A stretch of DNA of 48,903 nucleotides from JAALKW01 sp963974485. GTDB lineage: Bacteria > Pseudomonadota > Gammaproteobacteria > Legionellales > Legionellaceae. The stretch is taken from positions 1 to 48,903 of the forward strand of contig CAXBBS010000012.1 in assembly GCA_963974485.1 (NCBI GenBank). The letters are read 5' to 3'. Below, one piece after another: positions 33,540-44,300 of this stretch. The position numbers and the translations under genes are program-made. Positions within the stretch are counted from its first letter, which is position 1. Every line of letters begins with the position of its first letter. A model generated the notes under the pieces. The model saw only the letters and a list, made by a program, of their open reading frames with translations, was not told the DNA's origin and searched no databases.

Positions 33540-33952
33540 AATCGATGATAGCAGGGCTTTTACTTTTACTCGGCGGTGTTAGTCACGCGCATGCAGCGTT
33601 CTTTGATGACCACAAAGTCATGTTCTTTTTTGCGAGCACATGCCCGCACTGCCATAAACAAGCGCCTGTTCTTAAGGCCTGGGCATATGACGCGGGTGCT
33701 GACATTGAGGCGTATTCGTTTGATGACCAACCCTTACCGGGATTTGAAGAGGTTTATCCAGCGACACAAGCGTTGGTGAGTGCGGCCTTTAAAGGAGAGC
33801 AGATTCGTTATCCAGCCCTTTTTATTGTTCATGACAAAACGGGTGAGCTTTATCCGGTGTCGGTGGGTGCGCTTACTGAGTCTGAGCTTGCTCTTAGAAT
33901 GCAAACCTTGATTCCTAAGATAGTCGCCTATGAATCACGAGGTGTGTCATGA
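33536..33952 (+). CDS. trbB: TrbB-like thiol-disulfide oxidoreductase
   Basis: A 138-residue periplasmic thioredoxin-fold protein with signal peptide and active site STCPHC (Cys36, Cys39), the CPHC motif of DsbA/DsbC-type isomerases. F TrbB (about 180 residues) forms or isomerises disulfides in TraU, TraN and TraH. These partners are encoded beside it. Overlaps traF and traH by four bases each. Confidence 0.9.
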   Translation: MKSMIAGLLLLLGGVSHAHAAFFDDHKVMFFFASTCPHCHKQAPVLKAWAYDAGADIEAYSFDDQPLPGFEEVYPATQALVSAAFKGEQIRYPALFIVHDKTGELYPVSVGALTESELALRMQTLIPKIVAYESRGVS

Positions 33953-35307
33953 AAAAGAGGGCGCTCGTTACGGGGCTCAGCCTTTGTTTGATGTTGGGCC
34001 AAACCTCGGCTTTTGCAACGGTTGCTGATGACATGGATGGGTTTTTTAATGACGTCGGGTTTGCGTCGAACACCACCAATGTTCAGGCTTTTCAGTCACA
34101 AGCCGCCGGGTTTTATGGTGGTGGCTCACTGTATGCCAGAACCCCGGTACGAAACTACCGATTGGTTACGTTGGATTTACCCGAGGCCCGCACGGGTTGC
34201 GCGGGTATTGATTTGCTCACCGGCAGCATGAGCATTATCAGTGGAGACAAAATTGTTGAGTTTGGAAAGCAAGTGATGGCAAGTTCAGGTGCCTATGCGG
34301 CGGATATTATGATTGCAACGACGATACCTGAACTTAAAAATGTTCGTGATTTTCTTCAAGCGACCGCTCAAAAAGTCAACCAAACAAGCATCAACTCGTG
34401 TGAGATGGCGCAAAATCTCGTCGGTGGTCTCTGGCCTAAAACAGCCGCCTCGCAAGACAAGATTTGTAATGACCAAAAGCGCATGGGCAAGCAGGGTGAG
34501 CTCAGTGATTACGTGGCTTCACGCATGGATTGCGCGGGGCTGGGTCGTAAAGAGGGTATGGAGCAAGCGGCTCAAAATGATAAGTATAAAAAACAAGTCG
34601 TGCTCGATAAAAATCTGATTTGGTCTTTGCTCGGTGACGCCGGTGTTGTGGCGAACAGCCAAGAGCTCGCGGAGCTTATGATGAGTTTAACCGGCAGCAT
34701 CATCATTGATAAAGACGGCAAGGTAACACAGGTGCCCTCGCTTCTGGAGGGTGGCGGGCTTGTTCAAGTGCTTTTGGGTGCGCCAGGCGCGCAAGCGAAA
34801 ATCTGGCACTGCGCCGACAAAGACAAGTGCTTGGGCGTTGGGCTTAAATCCATGGTTATCAGCGAAGATAAATCCTTGACTGGTAAGGTTCGTAAACTCA
34901 TTCATGAGATTGACCAAAAACTTAAAGTAGATGATGCACCCACACCTCAAGAAATGAGCTTTCTGGCCATGACCCCTTTGCCCATCATGAAATTCTTAAC
35001 GGTCTTAAATAGCACGCAATACGGCGCAACTGGCTCGGATATTGACGCGTATGCCACCTTGATTGCGACCGACATCCTTCAAAACTACCTGAGGAACCTC
35101 TTGCAGGTGGTCAGTGTAGAAACGCACGGCAGTAATTTACCCGAAGACCTGATGAATGATTTACGTCATCGCATTGAGGTGGCCATGACCCAGGTCTCGA
35201 AATTAGAGCCCGATATTGAGCGGAAGTTTACACAAAAACTTGAGCTTATTGAAAACGTCGCGCGTGTTGAGAAGCAGCTTGCATCAGGTCTTGGAGCAAT
35301 ATCATGA
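33949..35307 (+). CDS. traH: TraH pilus assembly protein
   Basis: A 452-residue periplasmic protein (F TraH 458) with signal peptide. MDGFFNDVGFASNTTN near the start of the mature protein, ARTPVRNYRLVTLDLPEARTG, then SSGAYAADIMIATTIPEL and INSCEMAQNLVGGLWP are TraH hallmarks. A C-terminal coiled coil follows. It takes part in F-pilus extension and retraction. Overlaps trbB and traG by four bases each. Confidence 0.95.
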   Translation: MKKRALVTGLSLCLMLGQTSAFATVADDMDGFFNDVGFASNTTNVQAFQSQAAGFYGGGSLYARTPVRNYRLVTLDLPEARTGCAGIDLLTGSMSIISGDKIVEFGKQVMASSGAYAADIMIATTIPELKNVRDFLQATAQKVNQTSINSCEMAQNLVGGLWPKTAASQDKICNDQKRMGKQGELSDYVASRMDCAGLGRKEGMEQAAQNDKYKKQVVLDKNLIWSLLGDAGVVANSQELAELMMSLTGSIIIDKDGKVTQVPSLLEGGGLVQVLLGAPGAQAKIWHCADKDKCLGVGLKSMVISEDKSLTGKVRKLIHEIDQKLKVDDAPTPQEMSFLAMTPLPIMKFLTVLNSTQYGATGSDIDAYATLIATDILQNYLRNLLQVVSVETHGSNLPEDLMNDLRHRIEVAMTQVSKLEPDIERKFTQKLELIENVARVEKQLASGLGAIS

Positions 35308-38177
35308 GTAATCAAATCACCATTCATGTTTTAAGTTTTGGCGAGTATTTTAAATACATCCTCGATGCCATCGCGGCGTTTACTAACCCAGAACACAAAA
35401 CCTTTGGGGTGTTCATGGGGTTTTTAAAGATGACAGCCTTGGTGGGCATCATCATGGCGTCCGTTGGTTTTATTAAGCAGCGAGACCCCATGATTTATGC
35501 CAAGTGGTTGATGGGTTACGTCCTGGTGTTCCAGCTCTTGATTCTTCCAAAAACAGAGGTCTTTATTTACGACATGTCGAAGCAGGGCGGCTATGAGGTT
35601 GCCAATGTTCCGGTCGTTTTTGCAGTAACCGCAAGTCTTGTGACCTCGATGGGTACGGGTCTTGCTGAGATGTTTGATGAGCTCTTTTCATTGCCGAGCG
35701 ATTTGAAGTACACCAAAACAGGTGCGCTTTTTGGCTCGAAGCTTGTTCAAGCCGCCCGAGATTTTCGTATCATTGACCCAGACCTTAAACAAGAAATGGA
35801 TGATTACTTTAAAAATTGTGTGGTTGGCGATATTCGCATGAATGACAAATACAGCCTGCGTGAACTGAAACAAAGCGCTAACATTTGGGACCTTATCAGT
35901 AAACAGGCTTCACCTTTAAGAATGACACGCGTTAACAAAATGATTGTGACCTGCCAAACAGCAGCAAGCCCCAAGGGTGCGTTCAGTTTAAAAGCGAAGC
36001 TTGATAAGGAGATACATAACGCCTACGACTTTTTTGGTATCAACCTGTTTGGTAAGACCTGTACCACGGACAAAGCATCGGGCAGCTGTAAAAATCATTA
36101 TGAGAAGATGTTTGAGACGCACTTGAACTCAGCATTTAATTACTACCAAACGATGACGGACAGTTCGGCTGATATTTTTATGCAAACCATGATGATGAAT
36201 GCCATGGATGACGGCATGAAAAACTATCAAGCGTTCACGGATAGTACCGCAGGCATTGTGAATAATCAGTTCAGTAAATCTCAGGCGCAGCATCGTTGGG
36301 GATGGGCCATCATGGGTGAGAAAGCTTTATGGCATTTACCTGAGCTGCATGCTGTGCTCACGATGCTTTTGTTTGGCATGTTTCCTATTGTCTTGGTGAT
36401 GTCCACCACCCCTGGCGGGGAGCGCACGTTCAAAGGTTACCTTCAGTTCTTTTTGCAGCTCCAATTCTGGCCGGTGCTTTTTGCCATGATGAACTACATT
36501 CAGACCGGCGTTGGAGGCATGTCAACTAGTGGTTATGGTGCTATTTCTCTGGTGAATATCGATAAGATTGATGAGCTTCACTATGACATCTCAGGTATCG
36601 CGGGTTACATGATGTGCATGATTCCTTTCTTAGCGAAAGGTATGGTCTCAAGTCTGAATGAAGCGTTCAGTCATCTTTCGACCTCCATGATGAGCCATAT
36701 TCAAGGCTCTTCGATGGCCACCGCCAGTGAAGCAGCTAATGCGAGCTTTAGTTTGGGGCAAACAAGTTTTCATAATGCCTCAGCTAATAATTTCTCGGCG
36801 AACAAGCATGATTCCAACTGGACGAACATGCATGGCATGCACACCGAGCAGTTACCTACGGGTGTTCTTAAAACTCAAACCGCCAGTGGGGACACGGTGT
36901 TTGATGTATCGCCTGGCATGACCAAAGGTCCTGTAGGTGTGAACGTGAGTCAGGGTATTCATGGCAGCTTGAATCAAGCAGCAGAAGACAGTCGTCAAAC
37001 GGCAGAAAACGAAAGCCACAACTATCAAAGCTCGCTTTCGAACTTTGCACACAAAGCCATGCAGTTCTCAGAACTGAATGGCCACGACATGCGCTTAGGT
37101 AATGGCATATCTGAATCGGATGCGGGTCAATTTAATCGAGCTGTATCAACCATGTCGCACATTGCAGCTGAAGTTTCTGAGCGCACGGGCGTATCAAAAG
37201 ATGAGACATTTACCCGAATGATGTCGGGAAGTGCTCATGCAGACTTAGGTGCGTCAGGTGGCCGAGGAATTGCGGGCAAAGTCTTTGGTGCAGTAACCGG
37301 TATCAAAGGTGGTGCGGGTGTTGGTGTGAAAGCCGACCGAAGCTCAATAAGCGGCGATAGGTCGAATGACGGCGTTGATAGCTCAAGTTCTTCGCGTGAA
37401 TCACAAGACTTCAATGATGCTTACAGCTTTGTCAAAAGCTTCACGGCGAACCATCATTTTGATGACACCAGCACGACGGGGGCAAGTCTATTCAATCAAA
37501 TGGGTGCGGACTTACGTCAAGCCGAAACAGCCAGTCATAACAGGGATGCATCCATGTCTCGAAGTGCGCGCATCAGTGATGCAACGAGTTACGTTAACAA
37601 TGAGGGCGCCAATATCACCCAAAATATGGACCAAGCCTTCCCATCGTATGTCGCTTCCCGAGTTGGTGAGCACACCCGTGATGAACTCTTCAGTCACCCA
37701 AGTGATGTTCGAAGCGTCGAGAAGCTTGGTAGCTTAGGCCAAGACTTCATCCATCAAAAACGTGAGGAACTCATCGAAAAATACGGTAATACCCATGGTG
37801 GCGCTCATATTGATGATGTGTACCAACAAGGTAGGGCGCATGTTGCGTCACATGCATCAGGCATTGCAGGTTCGTTTGATGCTGAGCATCAAAAACTATC
37901 ACAACACGCGGCGGGTCTTGGCGTGAACCAAGTGGATGCAAGCGCCTTTAAGCAACGTGCGCATGATGAGGTTCAAGGTAAAGCGGTTCAAACACAAGAA
38001 AAGGGAGCCGTGATGCACAAAGCACATGAAGTTCAAAAATACATGAAGGAAAGGAGTATCGAGGACGGTAAGTACGAATCAACTCAAGGGGTCGCACCAT
38101 TTCACATGGGGGCTGATGCCAAGGAATTTTGGAAGCACCCCATCGATAGAATCAAACATAAGGAGACAGTTGAATGA
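35304..38177 (+). CDS. traG: TraG mating-pair stabilisation and entry-exclusion target protein
   Basis: A 957-residue protein (F TraG 938). The N-terminal third has several membrane segments (about 39-75, 90-120, 345-400 and 430-460) and the C-terminal half is a periplasmic, Ser/Asn/His-rich domain with long helices. F TraG needs the N-terminus for pilus assembly and the C-terminus for mating-pair stabilisation, and is recognised by TraS of the recipient for entry exclusion. The next two genes are candidate TraS equivalents. Overlaps traH and the next gene by four bases. Confidence 0.93.
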   Translation: MSNQITIHVLSFGEYFKYILDAIAAFTNPEHKTFGVFMGFLKMTALVGIIMASVGFIKQRDPMIYAKWLMGYVLVFQLLILPKTEVFIYDMSKQGGYEVANVPVVFAVTASLVTSMGTGLAEMFDELFSLPSDLKYTKTGALFGSKLVQAARDFRIIDPDLKQEMDDYFKNCVVGDIRMNDKYSLRELKQSANIWDLISKQASPLRMTRVNKMIVTCQTAASPKGAFSLKAKLDKEIHNAYDFFGINLFGKTCTTDKASGSCKNHYEKMFETHLNSAFNYYQTMTDSSADIFMQTMMMNAMDDGMKNYQAFTDSTAGIVNNQFSKSQAQHRWGWAIMGEKALWHLPELHAVLTMLLFGMFPIVLVMSTTPGGERTFKGYLQFFLQLQFWPVLFAMMNYIQTGVGGMSTSGYGAISLVNIDKIDELHYDISGIAGYMMCMIPFLAKGMVSSLNEAFSHLSTSMMSHIQGSSMATASEAANASFSLGQTSFHNASANNFSANKHDSNWTNMHGMHTEQLPTGVLKTQTASGDTVFDVSPGMTKGPVGVNVSQGIHGSLNQAAEDSRQTAENESHNYQSSLSNFAHKAMQFSELNGHDMRLGNGISESDAGQFNRAVSTMSHIAAEVSERTGVSKDETFTRMMSGSAHADLGASGGRGIAGKVFGAVTGIKGGAGVGVKADRSSISGDRSNDGVDSSSSSRESQDFNDAYSFVKSFTANHHFDDTSTTGASLFNQMGADLRQAETASHNRDASMSRSARISDATSYVNNEGANITQNMDQAFPSYVASRVGEHTRDELFSHPSDVRSVEKLGSLGQDFIHQKREELIEKYGNTHGGAHIDDVYQQGRAHVASHASGIAGSFDAEHQKLSQHAAGLGVNQVDASAFKQRAHDEVQGKAVQTQEKGAVMHKAHEVQKYMKERSIEDGKYESTQGVAPFHMGADAKEFWKHPIDRIKHKETVE

Positions 38178-38761
38178 ACGGACGCGATATGAAAGCAGCG
38201 ATTCAAGCTGATATTGAAACACTCAAAACCATGGACGTCGATATTTTGTCACAAAAAGAATATTACGGCGCTATTCGAAGGCTTTATTTCTCGGTGTGTT
38301 TCAAAATGTACGCCTCTCTGATTATCCCTTTCGTGCTTGGGTATATGTTCAATATGCATGATATCAGGCATTACGGTACAGAGGGTTTTGAGGCAGCGAT
38401 TTGGTCCTGGGTTGCGGCTATACCTGGCACGATTATTTTTTCGGTCCCTTTATTCGGCCTGATAACCAATTACATCATTTTCAAGATGCAATTTAAAGAC
38501 AAGCTCAAACTTGGCGAAGACATTGACCAGATGATTAGACGCATGGGTCGTCTTGCTTGGCTGTCGTTCTGGGGTGTCATGAGTCTTACCACGTTTGCTT
38601 TTCATCCTATCTCGCTTCTATTTTTGGGTGCTTTTGGTGGTGGAATCATTTTGTGGGGTATCGGGGTGTTCGTTGAGATGGAGATTAAGCGTCTTGGGAT
38701 CAGTGTTTTATTCGGAGAGCTTAAAAAGCATTTCGAAAAAGATGAGGCCATTGGGGCCTAA
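38174..38761 (+). CDS. Membrane protein in the traS position, paralogue 1
   Basis: A 195-residue membrane protein with about four transmembrane segments in two pairs (about 45-62 and 75-97, then 125-140 and 143-165), and charged ends. It shares LKLGEDIDQMIRRMGRLAWL and EIKRLGISVLFGELKKH with the next gene, so the two are paralogues. It overlaps traG by four bases, exactly where F has traS, the inner-membrane entry-exclusion protein. F TraS has no strong sequence signature, so I infer function from place and topology only. No other family recognised. Confidence 0.6.
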   Translation: MNGRDMKAAIQADIETLKTMDVDILSQKEYYGAIRRLYFSVCFKMYASLIIPFVLGYMFNMHDIRHYGTEGFEAAIWSWVAAIPGTIIFSVPLFGLITNYIIFKMQFKDKLKLGEDIDQMIRRMGRLAWLSFWGVMSLTTFAFHPISLLFLGAFGGGIILWGIGVFVEMEIKRLGISVLFGELKKHFEKDEAIGA

Positions 38762-38797
38762 TAATTTTATTAAATTTATAAACGAAGGAGAGTAGTC

Positions 38798-39409
38798 ATG
38801 CTTGGCGAAAACAAGATCAAACAAGTAGTACAAAAAGACATGAATCAATTGACGCGCATCAATTTAGATTTAACCCCTAATGAACATGATGAAAAACAAA
38901 TAAAATCCATGGTTTCAAAGTTATTTTTTAAGCTGATGTTGCCGTCCATGCTGCTGCTCTTGGTGTGGTATGCCCCTGAATTTAAAGGCGGCGGGGCTAT
39001 TCAACATTTTTTTGATAATGCTAATTATGTATGGAGTCGACAGTTTATTTTCACATGTACGTTTTGTTTTTTTTCTCTACGTCAAATTAACCATTATGTG
39101 CTCTTTCATCGACAAATTAAGTCACACCTAAAACTAGGCGAGGTGATTGATGATGTTATTAAAAAGTCTGTTCGGTTGTGGTACCTCACGTTTTTGTTAA
39201 CGTTATTTTGTCTATCCGTATCGCTTAATATTGTGACGCTTATGCTGTCCGAAATCATTGCTTTTTCGGTCGCCCTTATCGTCATGAAGATGTATTCAAG
39301 TATCGAGATTAATCGTCTTGGCATTGGCGCGCTTACTCGGCAAATAAAATGTCATATAGATAAGAGCAAAAAGAAGCAGTTTTTCAAACTATGGCCTTAT
39401 TTTACGTGA
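38798..39409 (+). CDS. Membrane protein in the traS position, paralogue 2
   Basis: A 203-residue membrane protein related to the previous gene: LKLGEVIDDVIKKSVRLWYL and EINRLGIGALTRQIKCH align with its counterpart motifs, and both have four hydrophobic segments. Its base composition is more AT-rich than traG or traD, with codon use unlike the neighbours, which suggests faster divergence or separate acquisition. GAAGGAGAG precedes the ATG. A tandem duplicated exclusion gene could widen or change specificity. It is followed by a strong hairpin. Confidence 0.6.
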   Translation: MLGENKIKQVVQKDMNQLTRINLDLTPNEHDEKQIKSMVSKLFFKLMLPSMLLLLVWYAPEFKGGGAIQHFFDNANYVWSRQFIFTCTFCFFSLRQINHYVLFHRQIKSHLKLGEVIDDVIKKSVRLWYLTFLLTLFCLSVSLNIVTLMLSEIIAFSVALIVMKMYSSIEINRLGIGALTRQIKCHIDKSKKKQFFKLWPYFT

Positions 39410-39418
39410 TCTAACTTA

Positions 39419-39464
39419 AGGTTTGATGCTGCCCAGGACTATATTCTGGGTGAGCGTCAAACCT
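39419..39464 (+). terminator. Large hairpin between the traS-like genes and traD
   Basis: AGGTTTGATGCTGCCCAG (39419-39436) pairs with CTGGGTGAGCGTCAAACCT (39446-39464), giving a long stem with one internal bulge and a 9-base loop. Only a weak T-stretch follows. It probably attenuates read-through so that traD and traI are expressed less than the pilus genes, or protects the upstream mRNA end. Confidence 0.55.
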
Positions 39465-39535
39465 AATCTTTGAATAAATTTTAAACCGAAAATCAATTTC
39501 GGAAGCGATAGCTTTACCTAAAATAAGGAAACATC

Positions 39536-41368
39536 ATGCAACATGAACCGAATCACAAGCATTTTACCCGAGGTGGACAAATCGCCTTTCATAACCTCAG
39601 GATGCTGTTTCAAATCAACAAAGCGCTCTTGAAAGTGTACTTCGCAACCGGGGTAGCGTTTCTTGCGCTGGCCATCTGGTTATGGGTGCCATCAGAGATG
39701 CTGATTCAGACGGTCGATTATCACACAGCAACCTTCTTAAAGCTTGTTGGCAAAGAACACCTCTTTGACGTGCCCTATCATGGGAAAATCTTTAAGGTTT
39801 CGGTGAAAGAGCTCACCACCAACCCATATTTTGCTTACACAGGGACACGTTTTTTAACCTACTTAATGCAATGCGTTTGGGCGTCACTGGGTTTTTCATG
39901 TGTGTTTGCAGGGCTGATGTCTTGGTATTTCGTAAGAACCGGTCGAGGCCAAACGAAAAATCATTTCATTCGAGGTAGCACCATCGAGGCACCTCATGTT
40001 GTGAAGCGCAAAATCATCAAAGCGCGCATGAATTCGGACATCACCTTAGATGGGTTCCCGTTGATTAAAAACTCAGAGGTTCAGCATCTTTTAATCCACG
40101 GCACCGTGGGGACGGGTAAAAGTCAGCTCATCATGAAAATCATGGATGCGCTCAGAGCCCGAGGCGACCGCGTCATTGTTTATGACAAAGGGTGCACCTT
40201 CATGGAATCTTATTTTGATGAAAAGAAAGATGTGGTGCTTAATCCTTTTGATTCACGATGTGCGCCATGGGATTTGTGGGCTGAGGCACCCACCGACGAG
40301 CTCCTTGAGAATATGGCCGAAAGTCTGATTCCGATGCACGGCGAAACCGATCCGTTTTGGGTGAATGCCGCAAGAACCGTGTTTTCATCGACGGCTTCAC
40401 GCATGCGAGAAGATAGCGTTCGCTCGTTAGACAAGCTCCTACGATTATTGTTAACCAGTGAGTTCGATACGCTTGAGCCTTATTTAAAAGGTACGCCAGC
40501 GGCAACGCTTGTCAGTGGAAAAATTGAGAAGACAGCCATATCGATTCGTGCGGTTGTCACCACGTTTTTAAAGTCCATGCAATCACTCAGGGGTTTGGAT
40601 GCCACGAACCCGTTCTCCATTCGCGATTATATTTTAGATGAAGAGAATAAAGGATGGCTTTTTATCTCAAGCAACGGCGAACAACAAAAATCAATGAAAC
40701 CGTTAATCAGCATGTGGATTGCGATGGCGTCGATGACGCTCTTGAGTTTGCCTGAGGATGCCAATCGTCGTGTTTGGTTTATCTGTGATGAGTTACCAAG
40801 CCTTCACAAATTACCGATGCTTGGGGAGACCATTGCTGAAGTTCGTAAGTTTGGTGGATGTTTTCTTCTGGGCATGCAGAGCTTTTCACAGCTTGAAAAG
40901 GTTTACGGACGAAGTGGCGCTGCTGAGATTTTTGATTTACTCAACACGCGCGCTTTTTTTCGAAGCCCGAGCAATGACATGGCAAAGCTTGTATCAAAAG
41001 AGCTCGGTGAAGAAGAAGTGGAAGACACCCGTGAAAATTATTCTTATGGCGCAAACAGCATCCGTGACGGTATTTCATTAGGAAAAAACAGGCTGACACG
41101 ACCGCTTGTGACCTACCCCGAAATCATGAATATGAAAGAGCTCACGTGCTACATACGTCTGCCGGGCGATTACCCCATCACCAAGCTTGAGTTGAACTAT
41201 GAGAAGCGAAGTGTGGTGGCGGCAGGATTTTCGCTACGCAAAGCCGTTGCTGAAGAGCGGCTTCAATTACCACATCAAGCTGAAGAGGGTGGCGGGCAAT
41301 CAGAGGAGTTGCCGCTTCCTAAAGCGCCTGCAAAAAAAGAAAAAGCAGAACTCGAAGCTTCTTTTTAA
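39536..41368 (+). CDS. traD: TraD type IV coupling protein
   Basis: A 610-residue VirD4/TraD coupling ATPase (F TraD 717). Two N-terminal membrane segments (about 36-54 and 110-130), Walker A GTVGTGKS (about 189-196), Walker B VWFICDELPSLHKLPML (about 415-430) and the QSFSQLEKVYG motif are all present. It brings the TraI-bound strand to the channel. The C-terminal tail is Glu/Lys-rich and shorter than in F, so the TraM-binding end may differ. It is 18 bases before traI. Confidence 0.96.
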   Translation: MQHEPNHKHFTRGGQIAFHNLRMLFQINKALLKVYFATGVAFLALAIWLWVPSEMLIQTVDYHTATFLKLVGKEHLFDVPYHGKIFKVSVKELTTNPYFAYTGTRFLTYLMQCVWASLGFSCVFAGLMSWYFVRTGRGQTKNHFIRGSTIEAPHVVKRKIIKARMNSDITLDGFPLIKNSEVQHLLIHGTVGTGKSQLIMKIMDALRARGDRVIVYDKGCTFMESYFDEKKDVVLNPFDSRCAPWDLWAEAPTDELLENMAESLIPMHGETDPFWVNAARTVFSSTASRMREDSVRSLDKLLRLLLTSEFDTLEPYLKGTPAATLVSGKIEKTAISIRAVVTTFLKSMQSLRGLDATNPFSIRDYILDEENKGWLFISSNGEQQKSMKPLISMWIAMASMTLLSLPEDANRRVWFICDELPSLHKLPMLGETIAEVRKFGGCFLLGMQSFSQLEKVYGRSGAAEIFDLLNTRAFFRSPSNDMAKLVSKELGEEEVEDTRENYSYGANSIRDGISLGKNRLTRPLVTYPEIMNMKELTCYIRLPGDYPITKLELNYEKRSVVAAGFSLRKAVAEERLQLPHQAEEGGGQSEELPLPKAPAKKEKAELEASF

Positions 41369-41386
41369 TATAAGGAAACAAGCATC

Positions 41387-44300
41387 ATGTTAAGTCTTCA
41401 AGCTAAACCCCTCAGTGGTGGCGGACGTGCCGTTAATTATTACTTCTCGCAAGATAATTATTATTTCTCAGGTGAGCTATCAACGGCTTGGCATGGCAAG
41501 GGGGCTGAAAAGTTAGGTTTAAAAGGTGAAGTTAATCAAGCCGTGCTGGAAGCCTTTGTTGACGGCAACTTACCCAATGGTGAGGTTTTAGGGATTAAGA
41601 CCTCATCAGGAGAAATGAAGCATCGGGGCGGTTATGATTTAACCTTTACAGCACCTAAATCCATGTCTTATTTAGCACTGGTTGGTGGCGAGAAAGCATT
41701 AATTGATTTACAGAAAAGAGCTGTAGCTAAAGCGTTGTCTGTCGCTGAATCCATGGCTGCTGAAGCACGATTGGTTAAATCTGGAAGTATGCAGTATGAA
41801 AAAACAGGCAACTTAACGTTTGCTACCATCATGCATGATACTTCACGTGAACTCGATCCAAACCTTCATATCCACGCCTTGTTGATGAACGCGACGGAGT
41901 GCTCTGATGGCAAGTGGCGCGCACTTGCATCAGACATGACGCGAAAGCATGGCACCATGGAATGGATCATGAACAACAAGATTTTTCTTGGCATGGTCTA
42001 TCGCTCTGAAATTGCTGTCGGAGTAAAGGAAATGGGGCTTGGCATCGAGAAGACGGGCGACCCATATGGGCTCTTTGAAATTAAGGGATTTGATCAAGCG
42101 CTTTTGACCGGTATTTCAAAGCGACGCACACAAATCAAAGAAGAAGTGGCGACCATGAAATCAGACACGGTTAAAGCGTTTGATAGAGCAACACAGAACA
42201 CGAGAAAAGTAAAAGTCGTTCGTGATGGCGAAGAGCTTCGAGAGCACTGGCATAAGGAAAGCATGTCTTATGGCATAGACCCCAAAACCTACATGAGCGT
42301 ACTTCAAGAGCAAGAACGGGAGTCTAAGCCGGAACATGAGGTGAGTGATGGTACGTATGGCCATCAAGCCATCCAAGATGCCATATCTCATTTATCTGAA
42401 GGCAATATTCGGATGAGTTACCAAGCCATTTTGGAGAAGGGGCTCTACTTTTCAATAGGCGAGTGCAACGTAGAGGCATTAAGCCATGCGATTGAAGAGG
42501 CCATCAAAACCAAGCAATTGATTGCGTTAGATAAGCGAGCCACTGAATTTACAACACAACCCTTGATTGATGCAGAAAAAAAGTTGGTTGAAACGCTGCG
42601 TGCAAGCACACCACAAAAGCATGGTATAAAACGCAATGCTGCGCTGATTCAAGGGTTAACGGACAATGAATCCATTCAAAACGTGGTGACGGAGGCGCTT
42701 TTTCATAAAGATTCTGTGGTGCGTATTAAGCAACAAAGTTCAACATCCCGCGAGGTGATGAAAAGCTTTTTAGATTATGCGGATGATTCCAAAAAAGTCC
42801 GAATTTTAACGCCAAGCTCTCTTAAGGCAAGCTCGTTCCATGGCGATATGAATCAAAAACCGAAGAGCCTTTGGCAGTGGCTGAATGCGATAGGCAAAGA
42901 GCGTCATGCTGAAACCATCAAAGGTTTTAATCATCAACACAAGGATGAACATAGACTCCCTTTCTTTTCAAACAAACAAGAGCGTGAGCTGCTGATTGTC
43001 GACGATGCTCAACGCGTCAGTCATGCGGATTTGAACACGCTCATTAACATTGCAGAAAAGAGGCGTGCAAAAGTTATTTTGCTTGAAAGGCCATTGGGGC
43101 TTCAAGGTTTTAAGCATGATGTTGCAAGCTTGTTGGATAAGGCTGAAGTGAAGACGTTTCACGTTAAGGATGCTATCAAGAAAACCGTTTCGGTGCATAT
43201 AACGGAAGTGAAAGACACGGAGGATAGGCTTAAGCAATGCGCCAATGCTTACACACGCGTACCTACTTCTGAGCGCGTACACACGCACCTGGTGACAGCA
43301 TCGAACAAAGAAACACAGGAACTGAATCACTATGTCCGTGACAACCTTAAACTTCAAGGTAATATTTCTCGTGAAGAAGCCACCATCAAAACATTAAGTG
43401 CGGTTTACCTAACGGAAGCCGAGAAGAAAGTGGCTAAAAGCTATAAGCCCGGGCTTATTATGTACCATAAATCACGTAACGGCATACAGAAGCTGACCAT
43501 TGCTTCGGTGATACAAGAGGATAATCAGCTGCTTGTTCAAGATGGTGATGGGATTCAACGTAAGCTTTCAGTCACACATTTAGGCTCTAGAACGGCGGTG
43601 TATGAAGAAGTGCCCTTGAAGGTTTCTGTGGGCGAATCCTTACTTGCAACCCGGGAGATGAGGCTTGAAGGAATTAAAGCGGGTAGCTCAATCGAAGTCA
43701 CGTCCATTACCGAGCGCGGCATTAAAATTAAACAAGGCAAGAAAACACAAAACCTGTTCTTGGATGACAATCGACATCACCCCTTAACCTACAATTATGC
43801 AAAAACACTCCATGCACACGATTTAACACAGAAGAAAAATACCATCCTGACCATGCCTTCTTATGCGCTTAGAAAAAACACCTTGAGCATGCTCACTGAA
43901 TCCAGCAAAGACAACGTACATATCCTGACCGATGACGCAGATAAAGCCTCGCATTACGCCAAGGGGATGCGCGAGAACACAACCGCCATCGACGTGACTT
44001 TAGAATCAGCCAAGCATGTTTTCCCAGAAAAATATTTAAGCGAGGGCGTAAAACAATCCCTGATGACCTCACTTCATCAAGCCATCGAGCAATTGACGGA
44101 TGAAAAACAGCCCTTGAGCGAAGCAGAGCGTGCGCTTGATTTTGCCATCACCTGCCTATCTGAAGAGGAGGCGGCCTTTAAAGCAACCGATGTCCTTGGC
44201 ATGGCGCTTCAAGAGTCGATTGGAAAAACGAGCATGGATGAAATAACCACCTCGCTTGATGCCTTAATCAAAAAGGGAGATTTACTCTGTGGTCCCAATC

